A DNA stretch of 64,000 nt from IMG/VR virus record IMGVR_UViG_3300017968_001235, positions 19,935 through 83,934 of that record. One strand, given 5' to 3'. The position numbers were made by a program, and so were the translations under genes. The notes beneath the pieces were generated by a model that made no database searches, had not been told where the DNA came from, and saw only the letters and a list, made by a program, of their open reading frames with translations. Numbering within the stretch: the stretch's first letter is position 1; every line of letters begins with the position of its first letter. The stretch comes from a virus. Positions 61,601 through 64,000 of this stretch are shown here, piece after piece.

Positions 61601-64000
61601 TATTTTAAAACTGTCCAACTTAAACCTTTTTTACCAATCCATAAATAATCGTCAACATTATAATCGTTAACCGACTGTGTTAAAATATCATCATAATTTG
61701 CTAAACTAATTTTAACATCATCAGCATTAACGTATCCTGCTGTATCATAAACATATTTTACATTAGTATTTGTTGGAAACGGTTTATGATTATAATCATT
61801 TGGTTTTAAGTAAACTTCAAACGGTCTTTGTCTATAAATTAGGTCTGTTTCTGTTCCATCAATAGTATCAACAAGTTCAACAGGCTGTGGACTTAATCTA
61901 AACTTAGATTCGTCTAAAGTAAATTCAACTTCTTCAAATGAATCACTTGAGCCGTATTGTCCTAAACGAATTGCCCATTCTTCAAAAAACTCTAAACTAT
62001 CTTCGTTTGTATTTGATAATGCATCAAATAATTTTGTTAAACTATTTTGTGTTCCTTTATCTTGAATAAATCCTTGATAAAACTTATACTGAGATACATC
62101 ATCTTGAATGATGTTTTCTAGATACTGTCGTTTTTGATAACCAATTAAGTGTTGTGCAACCCGTTGGGTATCTGAGTCGAAGTTGTCTGTATCTAGATCG
62201 TAAAAATCGCCAAACTGTTTTGCTTTATAATCTAAGTTAGCAATAAGTCCAGACTCTGGTCTTTCTTCTAGTTTTTGCCAGTCATCATTATTAAAAACGT
62301 TTGTTCCAGGAATTTTATTTTTAGCAACATAATAAAATTCTTTATATTTTACAGTATCGCCGATTGAATAATCTTGCCAAGAAGCCCATTGTGTTGTTCT
62401 TGCTTCGTCGTACACAAATCCTGGAATGTTTAAGCCACCTGTCCAGTCATCTGTTCTATACCCTAAAACCTTAATGCGTTCTTGTCTGTATCCTGCTGGC
62501 TGGTCATACACAATGTCTTTGAAAACTGTTTCGTTGTCAATAATACAAACGTGTTCTTTTTGCAATAAAGGAATTTTAATTGCAAATATACCATCAGCAG
62601 TATTTCTAACTTGTACTGTAAAGTTATTATCTCTATCTCTAAATACTTTTACATATTCTTGTAATAGTTTTTTACCATCAGATTTTAATATTGAATAATC
62701 ATAGAAATCATCAAACACATTGTCTGCTATAATATATTTCGAACTTAGTTCTAATCTATTTGCTCCAGGCGATAACGTAATAACACTATTTTCTTTCCAA
62801 CCTTGTGTTGTCCAGAACATAAATTCTCTTGCACTTGTTGACCAGTTTTCAACAAGATTAATGTCTGCATTAAAATTATTAAAATCAAATCCAACTGTTT
62901 CTAAATAATTTCCGTATCCTAATAAGAAATCAACAACCTCTTGAACTGTTCTCAAGGTAGTACCATACGCAAGTTCTAACGGCTCGCTATTAATTTCTTT
63001 ATTAAAGTTACGTCTAAAGTATGCAGAACGTCCGCCTTTAACAGGAAGGTCTACTAACTTTTGAAACTTGCTTTGATCAAATCCGTCTGTACTTTGATGT
63101 GATTCTTTAGTTGCATAAAACTCAGATCCAAATCTAACAATAGCACCTTGTGCGTATGTTTTATTTGCTGTCCATTCAACAAATGATTCTGAAATACCGC
63201 CTACATTAATTAAAGGATCGTTTGCTAGTACAACCGGAGTATAATATTTAAAGTATGGTGCTGTTTTATCGTATCCACGAATTACAAATCCATTTGTTTT
63301 CTTCTCAATAATAACACCACTGTAACTTACAACTTCAACAGGTGAACTTGAATTTAAAAATACATCATAGTTTTCTTCTGGAACAAATACGTTACCTTGG
63401 TTGTAAGGTGTTCTACTGTCAAGTACTAATCTAAATTTATTCTTTGAAGTAAATCCACCAATTTTAAATCCTAATTGATTTGATATAGATGTTAAGTTTT
63501 CTTTATACTGCGAATAAACATTAACTGTTTTTGAATTCATATAATCAGCAATATAATTTACAAATCCTGCTGTATATGTACGTGTTGTATCTTCTACTGT
63601 GTTAGGAAATACAATGTCTTGTAAACGCAATGCTTTTAAAGTATCTTTATAAACAATTAATCCTGCATTGTTACGAATAATTCTACTTCTATCCCAACCT
63701 AACCCCATAATCTTACTAGGTTGAGTTACTAACCAAGCAGTTAGTAATGCAAAAGGATATTCTGAACTTCTACGCCAAGCATTTTCTGTTGGTGCCATAT
63801 CACCAAATGTAAATGGAAACTTAGAATTAGTTGCTGTAAATTCTTTTGAATAGTTACTTGCTAAAGGACTCAAAAGTGCGCCGCTATCGTCTACTGGAAT
63901 CCAATTAGTTACACCAGGACGAGCATATTGTGATTTATATTCTAATGGCTTGCCAGGTTCTCTAATAATGCCTTCTTCAATGTCTGTCCATAAAATTTTA
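52693..64000 (-). CDS. Giant tail/adhesin protein (5' end outside window)
   Basis: The frame is open from the right edge to the stop at 52693, at least 3,768 codons; the start lies beyond 64000 (sequence before the TTG at 63873 stays open and reads KILWTDIEEGIIREPGKP). Domains by position: carbohydrate-binding CBM5/12-like modules, each an aromatic-rich unit of the type 'Y..GD.V.Y...Y.A', at about 63060-63180, 62260-62390, 60830-60950 and 58985-59130; FG-GAP-like repeats (KFGKSVTISSDSEFIVVGAP; FASALTLSDDGEYLAVGAP; AERFGQAIDF; VERFGEFIL) at about 60965-61060, 58610-58690, 58440-58510 and 58210-58290; Gly-rich repeats (GGGGTGATAEAKLG) at 55720-55870 and 56810-56980; then many fibre-type beta modules. 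It looks like a giant virion adhesin; no enzyme motif seen. Confidence 0.8.
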   Translation of the reverse strand, partial: KILWTDIEEGIIREPGKPLEYKSQYARPGVTNWIPVDDSGALLSPLASNYSKEFTATNSKFPFTFGDMAPTENAWRRSSEYPFALLTAWLVTQPSKIMGLGWDRSRIIRNNAGLIVYKDTLKALRLQDIVFPNTVEDTTRTYTAGFVNYIADYMNSKTVNVYSQYKENLTSISNQLGFKIGGFTSKNKFRLVLDSRTPYNQGNVFVPEENYDVFLNSSSPVEVVSYSGVIIEKKTNGFVIRGYDKTAPYFKYYTPVVLANDPLINVGGISESFVEWTANKTYAQGAIVRFGSEFYATKESHQSTDGFDQSKFQKLVDLPVKGGRSAYFRRNFNKEINSEPLELAYGTTLRTVQEVVDFLLGYGNYLETVGFDFNNFNADINLVENWSTSAREFMFWTTQGWKENSVITLSPGANRLELSSKYIIADNVFDDFYDYSILKSDGKKLLQEYVKVFRDRDNNFTVQVRNTADGIFAIKIPLLQKEHVCIIDNETVFKDIVYDQPAGYRQERIKVLGYRTDDWTGGLNIPGFVYDEARTTQWASWQDYSIGDTVKYKEFYYVAKNKIPGTNVFNNDDWQKLEERPESGLIANLDYKAKQFGDFYDLDTDNFDSDTQRVAQHLIGYQKRQYLENIIQDDVSQYKFYQGFIQDKGTQNSLTKLFDALSNTNEDSLEFFEEWAIRLGQYGSSDSFEEVEFTLDESKFRLSPQPVELVDTIDGTETDLIYRQRPFEVYLKPNDYNHKPFPTNTNVKYVYDTAGYVNADDVKISLANYDDILTQSVNDYNVDDYLWIGKKGLSWTVLKYVRTDDRVESVTKDGDLVRIKLEGQARYEDNEIIGLLNVEGAEKFFKVKTVELQDIICYDNGETSDVEETSGFVTRFNTARTANFDSANLLLSNQNLKVGETLWIDEDSKGDWTVLKNTPTFEQQQILSNVRSSDQSVEFGKVISVDERNNTLVISSPENESVHIFKRFTDTVEYNHIQTISPPVGLYSGNGKFGKSVTISSDSEFIVVGAPEASNVKTKFVEPYSQGSVYEPKDIVSYQEQLWQANYRVEAALGTYQFGGFYTTHDIEVASFDADTNSYPETIYAIRGNYKFDGATDHMLIRAPVAQYIGSAVGDTINLQWNQYSQNYPNGILPFGPTGPGVAEFEGNKVIAGKIDTLLFVENLIRFPQVGDVISTETAIGTVQDIIIDNVNQGLIYISDQNGQFETTGTLIYNGQSMGTYETVEFENSSDHFAGWWRVNNLTPFITATKEVTTPNFVIADYITASESKSPELYGNTMDDVYQVNQDLQNPTRGGKIGILSYYDKQGLPETSPYWFVRAPKIITDTLNTSDTFTMKVNRVKGGDPLTVFDPSALGLTFDYLDQPHTVYDLWDGYIDVTWTNFTPPPIQVPYVPQEGETVIEESTGATAEVAFVQEALLGARIYVKNLSGTFSYGNNNNAVGYLSIVTGQGFNRLSGRIDTTDLTTNYLGKYIVVRNNDSTLLPVTTPTFKNEIEIQFYKSRSVTGVPRPANIPNPLNRDWTQVNNLKLDADGNDSGYTKEGAYFVYTKTGGGEYKLRFGYSNLGRHDNAFLGNQISINKKGDLYRLFVAAPGDGTPSNPGRIHFVKKGVEDNITYDWDIAQDRKYKGVFDNTVAYYTDDIVVYDGSFYKSTTNQVAGNFLIANWDLLDTHIDYLGYVPNDTATNVTGDGSFNTFDSTSTLINFAHPFTVSLDGDVIATVADYTDQFPAIGIYRYNNGHYEYYQTIATPDAVISTFFDNQETEFDTGDTQFQISSPDSKFASALTLSDDGEYLAVGAPLDDDRSNDNGKVYVYKNVENYYHLHQTIYSPNNTVAERFGQAIDFTGDTLLVSAQGGDLQSTTTFDDITTTFDNNLTQFTNINKDSGQVFVYQRIDEFLLYAEKFAYQNPEVERFGEFILANENHVYVSMPELSVTDDNLIGTVIDFKRNRDRLPWTIATQPSLQVDLNKFKGVFIYTKDGSGISTKLDYIDPIQGKIAGPAEEELAFKTPFDPATYTYATNGKTVDTENYWAEEKVGRLWWDISKAKWIDPYQGNIIYNSANFNKLFVGSSIDVYEWVETDITPERWDTLADTEVGLGRGISGTTAYGMEAYVTKRLYDDVSKSFYNKYYYWVKNKKVIPDLEFRKTSAYDVAQLIEDPAALSYKFVAIYGNNKFGLYNCKSLVEGTNRAINFRYWTIENQDINLHNEYQLISEGLKTSKPNADIERKWVDSLIGTDEMNRPVPDPQLSFKQKYGVLNRPRQSMFKNNKEALKQVIERINRVLATQLIVDELDFTRLLDKDQFPRLESGKFDVEVDTDSELQFVGISKSKPAKLTPVFENGKLVDVIINDPGAGYKTIPTYNFEQFGDGNGARITIELDANGSISSVAVRSAGKEYSSSTNLSVRPFAVLVKADSTVNNKWSIFDYNNITQEWERSSTQSYDVSEWWDYIDWYATGYNQFTPITFNIDESYQLTSLDTAVGDIVKINNVGTGGWLLLEKTSDTASVDYTTNYTTVGRQDGTIKFRSSLYDPATSNVGFDGLSYDTQFYDNQPTLELRIIFEAVKEDLFVGTIEAEYNKLFLASVRYAFSEQLFVDWAFKTSFIKAKHNAGDLQQKITFQNDSLPSYEDFVKETKPYKTKIREYLSNYTKTDDSNSTVTDFDVPPTYSDITGRIEPTSLKVNNDLILGTDLTTTYYPNKHYIDNVGFEVTKVNVTNKGKAYTEIPQVRFIGGGGTGATAEAKLGTGGGVVSIEVTNPGKGYISAPLVEIDGSLNVDSGIQATASSVIGNSKIRSVHLRTKFDRVSGTFLVTTLNESETFAGNNSLTDFDLKFPMNLLSTQYNITVNGLEVLKSDYSVSNIEYNDKSYTRYRGRISFESPPADNSVIVVTYNKSIDMLQAQDRINLFYNPVTGQIGKDIAQLMPGVDYGGVQVKSFNFGTGTGWGNEPFYTTSWDSYDSTYEDEVFQLDGSTISLTLSQPLEEGVEYNVYYKDALKGGYVRLDHPDYDGSTVEANPKAIMLPLIGDGVQTEFLIDNDKLVTKADDVIIIRKSTSDGSFIPDPEAYDTLLTGGDMAYSSAKGINAEEIIIDGDDFVSEHTSHGPEELVPGQILDSVNIKVFDRINDGSGVIENYNFKFEGSYTFPLNSYPASQKDIFIKANGTILSEDKWSVNYQDKTITLSNVTLNNNDPVNIITMSTNGENILDSDTFEGDGSTSVFVTSVQFKQGLSFYVTKNGEDVNADLAETDDTFDTSGQALLRLNIAPDVGDIIQYVIYDSAAKSFSSVTTDTFTGDGVTKVFTLGLAPFNDTPLQHNTIVKVGNRILRAGYNEQFTISSVREYQLRPYQFSTASIPAETIRVYINDVEQEQNVTWRWNRFNSSVELFVDTGEDGDQLDVFIIDDGEYDFGYIDPVTAQWTSTPTELRLDVAPAVGETITVYQFSNHDVLKVEREILQVVARNAVTIGTGDYTEYHQLANGIIKLRKPAIDTNYVWISINNELLTPSVEYSVMEDKQTVRLAIDVDQNDNIEVIHFSNPVIVPKFGYSQFKDMLNRTHFKRLGDDVQYALAKDLNYYDTSISVTNYDSLPEPNKERSIPGIVFINGERIEYYLKEGGLLRQLRRGTLGTGIAQLHTSGSAVLDQSNFQTIPYKDRTLSQTYIADGSTNTVVLDFIPKSVNEFEVFVAGKRLRKNAISVFDPTVDLDSPEGDVISPAEFSVDGVTSTLVLADTPAINTRIVVIRRIGKAWTDPGTPLHRQENDIARFLRNKEVALPK

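Noticed and set aside
1-64000. tRNA genes, CRISPR arrays, insertion sequences, attachment sites
   Set aside because: No cloverleaf with CCA end, no regular direct repeats with spacers, no transposase or integrase was recognised by reading; small RNAs cannot be excluded without a search.

Overview
The window reads as part of the genome of a lytic, T4-like tailed phage (Caudoviricetes, myovirus) of marine type. The DNA is AT-rich and densely packed, most genes overlap or abut their neighbours, there is no integrase or repressor, and the gene families are ones known from marine T4-like phages of SAR11 bacteria and cyanobacteria: FolE, QueE, a FEN-type 5'-3' nuclease, a MoxR/VWA pair, 2OG-Fe(II) oxygenases, a viral flavin halogenase, radical SAM proteins and tail-collar fibres. 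The host is not settled by the sequence; no photosynthesis gene is seen. No tRNA or rRNA genes, CRISPR arrays or insertion sequences were recognised. No gene-free stretch exceeds 300 bases; the longest gaps (about 90-132 bases at 1769-1859, 7403-7525 and 8615-8746) hold promoters, a terminator and a palindrome.

Region 1 (1-11589, all +) is a nucleotide-metabolism and housekeeping block: a HIT protein, SGNH-like proteins, folE and queE (two steps of 7-deazaguanine synthesis), a FEN nuclease, many small conserved-type phage proteins, then a MoxR AAA+ ATPase and a zincin/VWA partner, each behind its own sigma70-like promoter. A 153-codon frame overlapping the 3' half of queE is a candidate overprinted gene.

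Region 2 (11644-45334) starts with one tail-fibre-like gene and then becomes a roughly 32-kb accessory island on alternating strands. It holds a stand-alone ANL adenylation core with a GNAT-like neighbour, a tryptophan-halogenase family enzyme, six HxD-type 2OG-Fe(II) oxygenases (mostly aspartyl/asparaginyl-hydroxylase-like), a CX5RS phosphatase-like protein, eight radical SAM proteins with extra cysteine clusters, three beta-propeller-like proteins, a mini kinase, an SDR, two methyltransferase-like proteins, four DxD glycosyltransferase-like proteins plus a further putative one, a nucleotide-sugar dehydrogenase and two SGNH hydrolases. Its strand segments meet at 3'-overlapping convergent gene pairs and at short divergent promoters. 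The inferred job of the island is chemical tailoring of surface glycans or of phage or host surface proteins; no substrate can be read from the sequence.

Region 3 (45384-64000, all -) is the adhesion/tail module: small structural proteins, three paralogous fibre genes (one ending in a gp12-type tail-collar domain), and a giant protein of at least 3,768 codons that runs off the right edge and carries four carbohydrate-binding-like modules, four FG-GAP-like repeats and Gly-rich repeats. T4-type late promoter octamers (xATAAATA) lie upstream of several structural and island genes.
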